From Marinitoga hydrogenitolerans DSM 16785 (GTDB taxonomy: Bacteria; Thermotogota; Thermotogae; Petrotogales; Petrotogaceae): DNA of 59,258 nt. Below, piece after piece: positions 36,216 to 44,353 of the stretch; the first letter of the stretch is position 1, and every line of letters begins with the position of its first letter. The notes beneath the pieces were generated by a model. It made no database searches. It was not told where the DNA came from and worked only from the letters and a program-made list of their open reading frames with translations. The translations under genes were made by a program, and so were the position numbers. The DNA is taken from the NCBI RefSeq assembly GCF_900129175.1, contig NZ_FQUI01000009.1, forward strand, positions 1 to 59,258. The letters are read 5' to 3'.

Positions 36216-37484
36216 ATGATTAGAAGAGATGCTTATTTACTTTTAAGAGAATTTGAGAAAAAACATTATATCCCTCAAAAATCTTTTGAATATTTTAATG
36301 AAATTTATTCAAACGAAGACATGGCTTTATTGAAAAATCTTGTCTGGGGTACAATTAGAAATTTAGTTAAAATTGACTGGTATTTAAAGAAACTCATTAA
36401 AAATTATAAAAGCATTACTCCCGCTTCAAAATGGATGTTGCGATTAGGTGCTTATCAGCTTCTTAGTGATTTTAAACCTTATGTTGCTGTAAATGAAACT
36501 GTTAAAATAGCGAAAAACAGAAAGGTTAGAGGGTTTATTAATGCTACACTTAAAACTTTATTGAGTAAAATGAATGATTTTGAAGAACCTGTATGGGTAA
36601 AATTTTCTACTCCAAAATGGCTCTATGATTATTTAAATGATCATTTTCCAAAAAATTATACTTTATCATTTATGGAAAAAAGTTATTCTGTAAACCCTTT
36701 AACTTTAAGAATAAATTCATTAAAAACTTCTATAGACGATCTTATTAAAAATTTAAATGATTATAATACTATAAAAACACAACATTCCCCTTTTGGAATT
36801 ATTGTAGAAAACCCAAAATCTCCTATTGAAATTACTGAATTATATAAAAATGGATATTTTTATATTCAACATGAAAGTTCACAAATTATTCCTTTAATTT
36901 TGGATCCTATTCCCGGCGAAGATGTTTTAGATATGTGTGCAGCACCAGGTGGAAAAACAACAGAAATCGCTCAAATAATGGAAAATAAAGGGAAAATCAT
37001 TGCTCTTGACATTGATATTGATAGATTAGAATTAATTGAAAAAAATGCAAAGCGAATGGGAATTGATATAATCAAAACAAAGTTATTTTCCGGAGTTGAC
37101 TACAATGAGGGAAAATATGATAAAATACTAATTGATGCACCATGTTCTTCATTGGGAACAATTTCTATTCATCCGGAGGTTATGCATAGGGTTTCAAAAA
37201 AGGATTTTTCTAATTATGCGGATATTCAAAAACAACTACTAGAAAACGCAATTAATAATTTAATAAAATTAAATGGTGAGATTGTTTATTCAACTTGTAC
37301 AATTTCCAGAGAAGAAAATACTGAAAATATGAAATATATCTCTTCAAAATATACCAATATACAATTTGAAAAAATTGATCTGGAAAAATATGGGATAAAA
37401 TATTACTATGATGGATTTGGTTATTATTTTTATCCTGATAATTCTTTAATTCCTTTTTATGTTGCAAAACTTCGTCTTCTCTAA
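36216..37484 (+). CDS. rsmB: 16S rRNA (cytosine967-C5)-methyltransferase RsmB
   Basis: A 422-residue protein with an N-terminal NusB-like domain (about 1-125; LGAYQLLSDFKPYVAVNETVKIAK) and a C-terminal Rossmann methyltransferase. Motifs: DMCAAPGGKTTEIAQIM (SAM site), ALDIDIDRLELIEKNAKRMG, LIDAPCSSLGTI with the release Cys, and VYSTCTISREENTENM with the catalytic Cys. It methylates C967 of 16S rRNA. Confidence 0.94.
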   Translation: MIRRDAYLLLREFEKKHYIPQKSFEYFNEIYSNEDMALLKNLVWGTIRNLVKIDWYLKKLIKNYKSITPASKWMLRLGAYQLLSDFKPYVAVNETVKIAKNRKVRGFINATLKTLLSKMNDFEEPVWVKFSTPKWLYDYLNDHFPKNYTLSFMEKSYSVNPLTLRINSLKTSIDDLIKNLNDYNTIKTQHSPFGIIVENPKSPIEITELYKNGYFYIQHESSQIIPLILDPIPGEDVLDMCAAPGGKTTEIAQIMENKGKIIALDIDIDRLELIEKNAKRMGIDIIKTKLFSGVDYNEGKYDKILIDAPCSSLGTISIHPEVMHRVSKKDFSNYADIQKQLLENAINNLIKLNGEIVYSTCTISREENTENMKYISSKYTNIQFEKIDLEKYGIKYYYDGFGYYFYPDNSLIPFYVAKLRLL

Positions 37485-37534
37485 AATTAAATTTAATAAA
37501 TATTAATTTATATACATAAAGAAAGGGGTAAATC

Positions 37535-38521
37535 ATGGGAAAAATTGCAATAATTACAACTGGTGGAACTATAGCTATGATACACGATCCATTATTAGGC
37601 GTTGTCCCCTCTGAAGAAAAAAATAAACATTTAAATGAAATACCAGAATTAAGAAATATTGCTGAAACTGAATTGATTGAATTTACAAATATTCCAAGTC
37701 CACATATGACCCCTAAAGTTATGTTTAAACTTTCAAGATTTATAAAAAAGATTTTATCAAGAAATGATATAGATGGTGCTGTTATAACCCATGGAACCGA
37801 CACTCTTGAAGAAACTGCCTATTTTTTAGATCTTGTTTTAAATGAAAAAAAACCTATTGTTTTAACTGCTGCTATGAGAAATTGGAATGAGCCAAGTACC
37901 GATGGCCCTGCAAATTTAATTTCATCAGTAAGAGTTGCTTCTTCTAAAAAAGCTATTAATAAAGGCATTCTTGTATGTTTAAATGATGAAATACATTCTG
38001 CACGGGAAGTTACTAAAACTTATACAAGCAACGTTGCCACTTTCGATTCTCCTGGATATGGACCATTAGGAATAGTAGATGAAGATGCTATAATATTTTA
38101 TAGAGAATCACTTTTAAGAATGCATATTGATGCAAAAGATGTTGAAGATAAAGTTGCATTAATAAAAACTTATACTGGTGATGATGGATCTATCTTAAAT
38201 GTTTTACCAGATTTGGGTTTTAAAGGTGTTGTTGTTGAAGGTTTTGGAAGAGGTAATGTACCTCCAAAAGTTGCTGATAAAATTGAATGGCTTGTAAAAG
38301 AAAAATCATTGCCCGTTATAGTTGTTTCAAGGTGTTTTAAAGGTAGAGTTCTTGGGGTGTACGGTTACCATGGTGGTGGAGCTGATCTAAAAAACAAAGG
38401 AGCTATTTTGGGAAATGAGGTTTCTGGGCAAAAAGCTCGTATTAAATTAACAGTGGCTTTAGGGGTAACTAATAATATTGAAGAGTTAAGAAAATATTTT
38501 GAATTTAATGGAGCTGATTAA
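37535..38521 (+). CDS. L-asparaginase (type I/II family)
   Basis: A 328-residue amidohydrolase. The first catalytic Thr lies in IITTGGTIAMI (about 6-16), and the second with Asp in GAVITHGTDTLEETAYFLDL (about 85-104). Substrate-region SxxADGP appears as EPSTDGPANLISSVRVA. No signal peptide is present, so it is probably cytoplasmic. It hydrolyses Asn to Asp and ammonia. GAAAGGGG precedes the ATG. An AI-2E-type permease gene starts two bases after the stop. Confidence 0.92.
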   Translation: MGKIAIITTGGTIAMIHDPLLGVVPSEEKNKHLNEIPELRNIAETELIEFTNIPSPHMTPKVMFKLSRFIKKILSRNDIDGAVITHGTDTLEETAYFLDLVLNEKKPIVLTAAMRNWNEPSTDGPANLISSVRVASSKKAINKGILVCLNDEIHSAREVTKTYTSNVATFDSPGYGPLGIVDEDAIIFYRESLLRMHIDAKDVEDKVALIKTYTGDDGSILNVLPDLGFKGVVVEGFGRGNVPPKVADKIEWLVKEKSLPVIVVSRCFKGRVLGVYGYHGGGADLKNKGAILGNEVSGQKARIKLTVALGVTNNIEELRKYFEFNGAD

Positions 38522-38522
38522 A

Positions 38523-39536
38523 ATGAAATTAAGTGCTAACCTTAAAGGAGCTTTATTTACTTCCTTATATTTTTTCCTGTTTGTCAGTATAGCATTTATA
38601 TCAAAAGATGTTTTCGCAATAATAATATTCACAATGGGGTTTGTCTTAGCTATAAATTTAATTGCCAAAGGATTAAATCGCTTAAAAATTCCCATGAAAA
38701 TAGCCGTTGTAATATCTTTGATTGGATCTTTATTTTTTCTTTATCTTTTACTTGTTCTGCTTATTCCTACAGTAATTAAAGAAATAAGTAATTTTATTGT
38801 TTTTCTCAATGATTTTTTTCAAAAAGCACAATGGAAGGTTTTATTACAAAACCAACCTGAAAATATTGTTGATAATATAGAAAATTTCATGAATTCCTTA
38901 CAACCTAAGTTAATAGATTTACTTTCTAACTTTATCGAATTAATTCCAACTTATGGTCAAAAAGCATTTACTTTTTTATTCTTTTTAACTATTGGAACTA
39001 TATATTTTAGTTTTTATTTCGATTATTTTAAAGAGAAACTTCAATATCTTTATCCAAAATCTTTGAGAAAATCTGCAAATGAATTTTATAACGAAGCTTT
39101 TAATCAAATTGAACATTATGTTGTTGCAACATTACTTGCTTCTGCATTTGTTGGTATTTCAGCTTTTTTAGCTATGTCATTTTTGGGAATAAAATATCAA
39201 TTATTATTAAGTTTTTGGGCTGCTGTCACTAATTTTATACCTGTCATAGGTGTCATTTTAGAATTTATTCCTATGATAATTGTTGGTGTTTCAAGTGGTT
39301 TAACAACAATGTTATTATTTTTAGTTATTATGTCGATAATTCACGGAGCTGCTTTTATTATTTTTATTGCTATTATGAAAGATTATGGTAGAATAAATCC
39401 TGTAATAACTATATTTTCTCTATTAGTCCTCGGCTCTATTATTAGTCTTACTGGTGCTTTGATTGCTGTCCCTACTGCTATGATAATAAAAGTATTCTGG
39501 CAAATTTATATTAAACCCGAACTTGAGAGGAGCTAA
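38523..39536 (+). CDS. AI-2E/PerM family membrane transporter
   Basis: A 337-residue protein with about eight membrane helices, family PF01594. Characteristic stretches are FNQIEHYVVATLLASAFVGISAFLAMSFLGIKYQLLLSFWAAVTNFIPVIGVILEFIPMII and the NPVITIFSLLVLGSI segment near the end. Family members export small molecules or act as Na+/H+ antiporters; the substrate here cannot be told. The ATG at 38523 lies two bases after the asparaginase stop with GGAG at a distance. Confidence 0.88.
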   Translation: MKLSANLKGALFTSLYFFLFVSIAFISKDVFAIIIFTMGFVLAINLIAKGLNRLKIPMKIAVVISLIGSLFFLYLLLVLLIPTVIKEISNFIVFLNDFFQKAQWKVLLQNQPENIVDNIENFMNSLQPKLIDLLSNFIELIPTYGQKAFTFLFFLTIGTIYFSFYFDYFKEKLQYLYPKSLRKSANEFYNEAFNQIEHYVVATLLASAFVGISAFLAMSFLGIKYQLLLSFWAAVTNFIPVIGVILEFIPMIIVGVSSGLTTMLLFLVIMSIIHGAAFIIFIAIMKDYGRINPVITIFSLLVLGSIISLTGALIAVPTAMIIKVFWQIYIKPELERS

Positions 39537-39538
39537 CA

Positions 39539-40903
39539 ATGAAGAAATATCTTCTTTTTCTTTTTTTATTAATAAATATTTTAAATTTTTCCACATCTAT
39601 TGAAGATATTAAAAATCTTTCAAAAATGCCAAATACATTAAATCAAGCATGGGTTCAATTTGTAAAATATATTTCAGAAAACCCAAATGATCCATCTATT
39701 GGTATCTTAGGAGAAATTTTATCTGCTAAAAAATACTTTTATGAAAATTATAAAAATGCTCCTTTCCTTAACTCTTTAATACAAGAAAATTTCAATAAAT
39801 TTTGTAATTCTCTTGGTTTATATAATGGAAATTTAAATGAAGAGGAAACCCAATTAATATTAAAGATTTTCCCAAAAATCCCATTAAGTATAAAAAGAAC
39901 TTTGGAAACAGGTATTATTGAATTAAATTCATATAAATATTTTTATAAATTAGATGGTTTAAATAAATATATATCTCCTTTTACATACCAGGGGTTTTTA
40001 CAAATATTTGTAGATAAATCTATTAAATCTCCTGTTTTTTTGGATAAAGACATGGAAAAATTTGTTGTCACTTTTGTTCCTAAATCTAAAATAGCAGAAA
40101 TAAACAACATTTTAAATAATTCTACTTATTTCCTTGATGAAAACAATTATCTTGGGGCATTTAAATTACTCGACTTTTTAAGAAGAGAAGGAATTATTAA
40201 TACTGAAGAGTTACAAACATATTCATTATTAAAAAAATATTTCGATTTAAAAGCTCAAATTGGCGAATTATCTTCAAATATATATATTGTTGAATTAAAT
40301 AGTTTAGAAAATTTTACCCAAAATATTTTAAATATAACTGAGCAAACATTAAATTTAAATATTGAAAAAAATACATTGTATACCCTATTAACCGGAATAT
40401 TAAAAACTATAAGAATTAGAATTGAAAGTTCAAATAAAATAATATTTAAAAAACCACCTGATAATATCGATAAGTTAATAGAAGATTCTCAAGAACCATT
40501 AAAAACTGAACTTATAGAATTAAAACAAACAATTTTAAATTCTGTAATTAATAAAAAGGATACATCAACTGTTGCATCTAAATCAAATATTGCAACCAAA
40601 ACAGAAAAAAATGAAAAAAATAATGGATTAGTGATATATTATGCTATTATTTTAATTTTATTTTTAATATTTATTTTCCTTATACCATATTTTATTCTTT
40701 CACATAAAAGTGTAGAATTTTATATGAAACTAAAATTATACAAAATCGCCTTAAAAATAACAGAAAAGATGATAATAAAGGATCCTAATGATTATAAAAC
40801 TTATATATTAATGGCACGTATTCTCGAAGAATTAGATGAAGTTGAGCAAGCTATGATGGCATATAAAATGGCTCATAAAAAAAAACAATCTCAACAAAAT
40901 TAA
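39539..40903 (+). CDS. Exported/membrane protein with C-terminal TPR-like segment
   Basis: A 454-residue protein. A signal peptide or anchor is at about 1-20 (MKKYLLFLFLLINILNFST), followed by a helical extracytoplasmic region (about 21-350), a Lys/Thr-rich linker, a membrane helix (about 362-386) and a cytoplasmic tail resembling a TPR pair (YKIALKITEKMIIKDPNDYKTYILMARILEELDEVEQAMMAYKMA). I do not recognise the N-terminal region. GAGAGGAG precedes the ATG, three bases after the permease gene. Its layout suggests a scaffold across the inner membrane. Confidence 0.75.
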   Translation: MKKYLLFLFLLINILNFSTSIEDIKNLSKMPNTLNQAWVQFVKYISENPNDPSIGILGEILSAKKYFYENYKNAPFLNSLIQENFNKFCNSLGLYNGNLNEEETQLILKIFPKIPLSIKRTLETGIIELNSYKYFYKLDGLNKYISPFTYQGFLQIFVDKSIKSPVFLDKDMEKFVVTFVPKSKIAEINNILNNSTYFLDENNYLGAFKLLDFLRREGIINTEELQTYSLLKKYFDLKAQIGELSSNIYIVELNSLENFTQNILNITEQTLNLNIEKNTLYTLLTGILKTIRIRIESSNKIIFKKPPDNIDKLIEDSQEPLKTELIELKQTILNSVINKKDTSTVASKSNIATKTEKNEKNNGLVIYYAIILILFLIFIFLIPYFILSHKSVEFYMKLKLYKIALKITEKMIIKDPNDYKTYILMARILEELDEVEQAMMAYKMAHKKKQSQQN

Positions 40904-40930
40904 ACAAATGATTTTTCAGGTGGTGATATT

Positions 40931-41608
40931 TTGAATATTCTTGGTATAGATGCTTCAAATAAAGGACTTTTAATAGTTTTAAAAAAGAATAATTCTGTTT
41001 ATTACAAAGAAAACTTTGAAAAAAATTCAGGGAGTTATATTATAGCATTAATAGATGAAATATTAAAAGAAAACTCTATAGATTTAGACAATATCGATTT
41101 CTTCGGATGTTCTGTAGGACCTGGATCTTTTACTGGAATTAGAATATCCATTGCGTCTTTACAGGGATTGCTTTTTAAAAAAAATAAACATGTTGTTCCT
41201 GTAATTTCTACAGAGGTTTTGTTTAATAGCTATAATGGAATTCATAAAAATAAAAAAATAGCCATTTTAAAAAGGGCTCGCGTTGATGCTGCTTATGTTC
41301 ATATTTTCGATAAAGGTAAAACTGTTTTCCCTCCTGCTCTGGTGTCTATTGATTCATTAAAAGAAATCATTAAAAATTCTTTTTTACTTGGTGATGAAAG
41401 CTTATATTTTAAAGAAAAATTGAATCTTAATAATGAAATTTTATCATCAAATTTTTCTATAGACTCATTTATCAATTATATTGAAAACAACAAAGATAAA
41501 GCTATCTTGGCAAAAGATTTGAAAATATTATATCTTCAAAAACCTCTTGCTGTTGAAAATTTTGAAAGAAAAAAACAAATGAAAATTGACGAAGATATTT
41601 ATAATTAG
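40931..41608 (+). CDS. tsaB: tRNA threonylcarbamoyladenosine protein TsaB
   Basis: A 225-residue ASKHA-fold protein: ILGIDASNKGLLIVL at the N-terminus, the diagnostic SVGPGSFTGIRISIASLQGLLF (about 63-84), VPVISTEVL and KRARVDAAYVHIF. With TsaD and TsaE it makes t6A37 in tRNA. The start is TTG at 40931 behind CAGGTGGTG. Its last codons lie in the first unit of a 17-base tandem repeat. Confidence 0.93.
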   Translation: MNILGIDASNKGLLIVLKKNNSVYYKENFEKNSGSYIIALIDEILKENSIDLDNIDFFGCSVGPGSFTGIRISIASLQGLLFKKNKHVVPVISTEVLFNSYNGIHKNKKIAILKRARVDAAYVHIFDKGKTVFPPALVSIDSLKEIIKNSFLLGDESLYFKEKLNLNNEILSSNFSIDSFINYIENNKDKAILAKDLKILYLQKPLAVENFERKKQMKIDEDIYN

Positions 41609-41624
41609 AAGATATTTATAATTA
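41591..41624. repeat. 17-bp perfect tandem duplication at tsaB 3' end
   Basis: GAAGATATTTATAATTA occurs twice in a row (41591-41607 and 41608-41624). The first copy encodes the last residues and most of the stop; the second lies outside the gene. Confidence 0.95.
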
Positions 41625-41630
41625 AATATT

Positions 41631-42170
41631 TCAACCTTTAAAATGAAAATCTAAAAACAGATGAACAAAAAATCCTATTGTCAATGACAAAGATAAAAAT
41701 AGAGCATTATAATCAATAATATAATAACTATTGGTTTTTAAAATATACATTATTATTCCAATTATTATACCTGTAATTGGGCTATGCCATTTACCTCTAT
41801 GCTTGGTTATATAATTAAATAATATTCCAATTAAACTCCCTAAAATTATTCCAATTATTATATATAATGTTTTTATTATATATAATCTAAATGGGAAAAA
41901 CGAAAAAAAATCAAAGTATCTTCTAATTTTAAAAACTATATATATTCCTATTCCGACTAATAATATTCTAAAAATCTTATTTATTAAAGAAAATTTATGA
42001 TCCACATCTGGCAAATCCGAACCAAGCACAAAAAGAAAAAAAGATATTAAAATTATTGATTCATCCGGGTAAAAGGCCTTATTTGCTATATCTAAAATAA
42101 AGGAATATAGTAGAAAATATGTAGGATAAAATAATATTCCTGTGATTACATGTGTTTTAAAGTTTGGCAT
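41631..42170 (-). CDS. YdjM/DUF457-type membrane-bound metal-dependent hydrolase
   Basis: A 179-residue membrane protein of the PF04307 family. Candidate metal ligands appear in FKTHVITG near the start, SDLPDVDHKFSLI (about 52-64), KHRGKWHSPITG (about 123-134) and a terminal HLFLDFHFKG. Hydrophobic helices surround them. The family is described as inner-membrane hydrolases of unclear substrate. AAAGGAG precedes the ATG. It faces tsaB and lies downstream of the csrA terminator, so it is a separate unit. Confidence 0.85.
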   Translation of the reverse strand: MPNFKTHVITGILFYPTYFLLYSFILDIANKAFYPDESIILISFFLFVLGSDLPDVDHKFSLINKIFRILLVGIGIYIVFKIRRYFDFFSFFPFRLYIIKTLYIIIGIILGSLIGILFNYITKHRGKWHSPITGIIIGIIMYILKTNSYYIIDYNALFLSLSLTIGFFVHLFLDFHFKG

Positions 42171-42202
42171 AATATTTCTCCTTTCAATTAATTATTTAAG
42201 AT

Positions 42203-42229
42203 AAAAAATAGCCCTAAGGGCTATTTTTT
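42203..42229 (-). terminator. Terminator of flgM-csrA operon
   Basis: Twelve-base arms AAAAAATAGCCC and GGGCTATTTTTT around TAA. On the minus strand the csrA stop codon lies within the stem and the hairpin ends in TTTTTT. Confidence 0.93.
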
Positions 42230-42454
42230 GTTAAATAATTTTTTTACTTGAGATACGTCTTTTACTTTAGTTGCAGAAATGTTTTCTTTCATTATACTTT
42301 CGTACACTTCTTCTCTATATATCTTAAATTCTCTTGGCCCCTCAAATCCCAATTTGATTGCATTACCTTCTATATTTAGAACTTTTATTTTTAATATTTT
42401 GTCATCAATCATTATAGTTATTCCCTCATCATTCTTTCTGGATAGTACTAACAT
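42221..42454 (-). CDS. csrA: Carbon storage/translational regulator CsrA
   Basis: A 77-residue protein beginning MLVLSRKNDEGITIMIDDKI and continuing IKVLNIEGNAIKLGFEGPREFKIYREEVYESI, the CsrA fold with its RNA-binding ends (LSRK and the REE segment). It binds GGA motifs in hairpin loops over ribosome sites; in B. subtilis the target is flagellin mRNA and FliW is the antagonist. It starts two bases after fliW with the AAAGGGGTG ribosome site inside fliW. A candidate target hairpin lies before the flagellin gene at 58785. Confidence 0.97.
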   Translation of the reverse strand: MLVLSRKNDEGITIMIDDKILKIKVLNIEGNAIKLGFEGPREFKIYREEVYESIMKENISATKVKDVSQVKKLFNKK

Positions 42455-42456
42455 AA

Positions 42457-43437
42457 TTATGCACCCCTTTCTTTATCAGGTGCCTGTTTTTTTATAATTT
42501 CATCGCTTCTCGAAATTTCTTCTTTTACATTATGTTTCAAATGATAATTTTCATTTTCTAAAATTAACTGAACACCTTTGTTGTTCACTTTAGAAATAAT
42601 TATTGGTGCTTTTAAATTTACTGTGATATTATCAGGATCACCATGAGGAATTGTCATTATTGTAAATATTTTTACGTCCTCCGGTTTTTTAATTTCTAAA
42701 TATTCAACAATATCTTTTGATAAGTCAAATGTGTAATCAACCCTCACTAATACAGGATCTATTACTGGAAATGTTATTTCTGGATTTTCTAAAGATAATA
42801 ACCATTGTATGGGAAATGTTTCTTTTGAAAAATGGATATAAAATTTTTTAAGATTTTCAAATCCTGGTATTCCGCTTTCAAATATTATTATTTCGTTATC
42901 TGCTATTTCTAATTCACCAAATTTTGTGTTATATTTACTTTTATTTTGAGAAATCTTAGAAACTTGTTTTATTTGCCTTTCAAGAACCTGTTGGCTTATT
43001 ATTATCTCATCTCTTATATTATGTTTTATAGATAAACTTTCATCATCCAAAATATACTGAATGCCTTTATTAGTTTTTTTTGAGATGATTAGAGGTGCTT
43101 TTAAATTAACCGTAGCATTTTCAGGATTTTCATGAGGTATAGTCAATATTGTAAAGACTGCTGCATCATTATCATCATTTATCCCCAATTTACTTACAAT
43201 CTCTTCTGGAACCTTTATCTGATAATCTACTCTTATTAATTTAGGCTCTATTATTGGTAGTGAAACAAGTTCATCTTCTAATGATAAAAGCCACATTATT
43301 GGATATGTTTCTTCAAGTGTAAGTATAACAAACCTTTTTAAGTGCTCAAATCCTGGTATCCCATCTTCAAAAATAATAATTTCTTTATCTTCTACTTCAA
43401 TTTCTCCTATCCTTGTTTTATATAATCTTAATGCCAC
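42457..43437 (-). CDS. fliW: Flagellar assembly factor FliW, tandem two-domain form
   Basis: A 326-residue protein with two complete FliW domains: about 1-146 and 173-308, joined by a polar linker (147-172). Matching blocks are GEIEVEDKEIIIFEDGIPGF / GELEIADNEIIIFESGIPGF, MWLLSLED / QWLLSLEN, FTILTIPHENPENATVNLKAP / FTIMTIPHGDPDNITVNLKAP, and IKHNIRDEI / LKHNVKEEI. Ordinary FliW is a single domain of about 150 residues. FliW binds flagellin and CsrA in turn to tie flagellin translation to secretion. The start is GTG at 43437 behind GGGAGGAG. It lies in flgM-flgN-flgK-flgL-fliW-csrA. Confidence 0.95.
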   Translation of the reverse strand: MALRLYKTRIGEIEVEDKEIIIFEDGIPGFEHLKRFVILTLEETYPIMWLLSLEDELVSLPIIEPKLIRVDYQIKVPEEIVSKLGINDDNDAAVFTILTIPHENPENATVNLKAPLIISKKTNKGIQYILDDESLSIKHNIRDEIIISQQVLERQIKQVSKISQNKSKYNTKFGELEIADNEIIIFESGIPGFENLKKFYIHFSKETFPIQWLLSLENPEITFPVIDPVLVRVDYTFDLSKDIVEYLEIKKPEDVKIFTIMTIPHGDPDNITVNLKAPIIISKVNNKGVQLILENENYHLKHNVKEEISRSDEIIKKQAPDKERGA

Positions 43438-43451
43438 TCCAAATCTCCTCC

Positions 43452-44348
43452 CTATCTAATAAAATCCACAAGGGATTGTGGTAATATTTGTGCAGTTGTC
43501 TTCAATGCTGCTTGTAAAGTCGTTTGTTCAAGTGATAAATCACTTAATGCTTTTGTTAAATCGGTACCTACTAATTCATTAATAACATCTGTATTATTAT
43601 CTATTACTTTCTCAAATCTTTTTTCCATAGATTCTAACATATTATCTACACTTCCAACCCGAGCCAAATTAGCATTTACTTTATTTAAAATGCTATCCAA
43701 AGAACCCAAATCTCTTTCTATATTTTCATTATTTCCACTTTCAACAGAACTTATAAGTCTATCTAATATTCCAAACACAGTTTCGCCTGAATCTGTTTTA
43801 AAAATGTCGTATACTGTTACACCATATTCAATATCAATGTGTTCAAGAGGAAGTTTCGCTCTTATATTTGCTTCTTGTGGAGTGTTAATAACAACTGATT
43901 CATTTTCTTTTCTTACTGGTGGCAAATCTGTCTTCGCTCCACCAAAAATATATTTACCCCCAATTTGTGTATTTGCTAATTTATATAGATGCTCTTTTAG
44001 CTGTTTAAGCTCAATAGCAATATTATTTCTGTCTTCAACTGTTTGGGTATCGTTAGCCGCTTGAACAGTTAACTCTTTTATCCGACGATTAACATTCTGC
44101 ATTTCCTGTAATGCTGTATCATAATAAACCAACACAGATCTTGTATTTTTTATATTATCAACATACTCATTTAACAATCTATTTCTACTCATTAGATAAC
44201 TGGATTTTCCAGCATTCAACGGATCATCCGAAGGTTTATTAATTCTTTTTCCCGTTGTTATTTGCACACTTAATTCTTCTCTTCTTAGCATTGAATTCCT
44301 AATATTGTTTATTGCATTATTTGCAATCATGCTTTGCGTAATTCTCAT
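43452..44348 (-). CDS. flgL: Flagellar hook-filament junction protein FlgL
   Basis: A 298-residue protein with the flagellin-like N-terminus MRITQSMIANNAINNIRNSM...GKRINKPSDDPLNAGKSSYLMSRNRLL. The C-terminal helix (LSDLSLEQTTLQAALKTTAQILPQSLVDFIR) is also family-like. It joins the FlgK ring to the filament. ATG 44348 follows GAGGTGATTGTT; a GTG at 44357 belongs to the upstream spacer. It starts six bases after flgK. Confidence 0.94.
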   Translation of the reverse strand: MRITQSMIANNAINNIRNSMLRREELSVQITTGKRINKPSDDPLNAGKSSYLMSRNRLLNEYVDNIKNTRSVLVYYDTALQEMQNVNRRIKELTVQAANDTQTVEDRNNIAIELKQLKEHLYKLANTQIGGKYIFGGAKTDLPPVRKENESVVINTPQEANIRAKLPLEHIDIEYGVTVYDIFKTDSGETVFGILDRLISSVESGNNENIERDLGSLDSILNKVNANLARVGSVDNMLESMEKRFEKVIDNNTDVINELVGTDLTKALSDLSLEQTTLQAALKTTAQILPQSLVDFIR

Positions 44349-44353
44349 AACAA

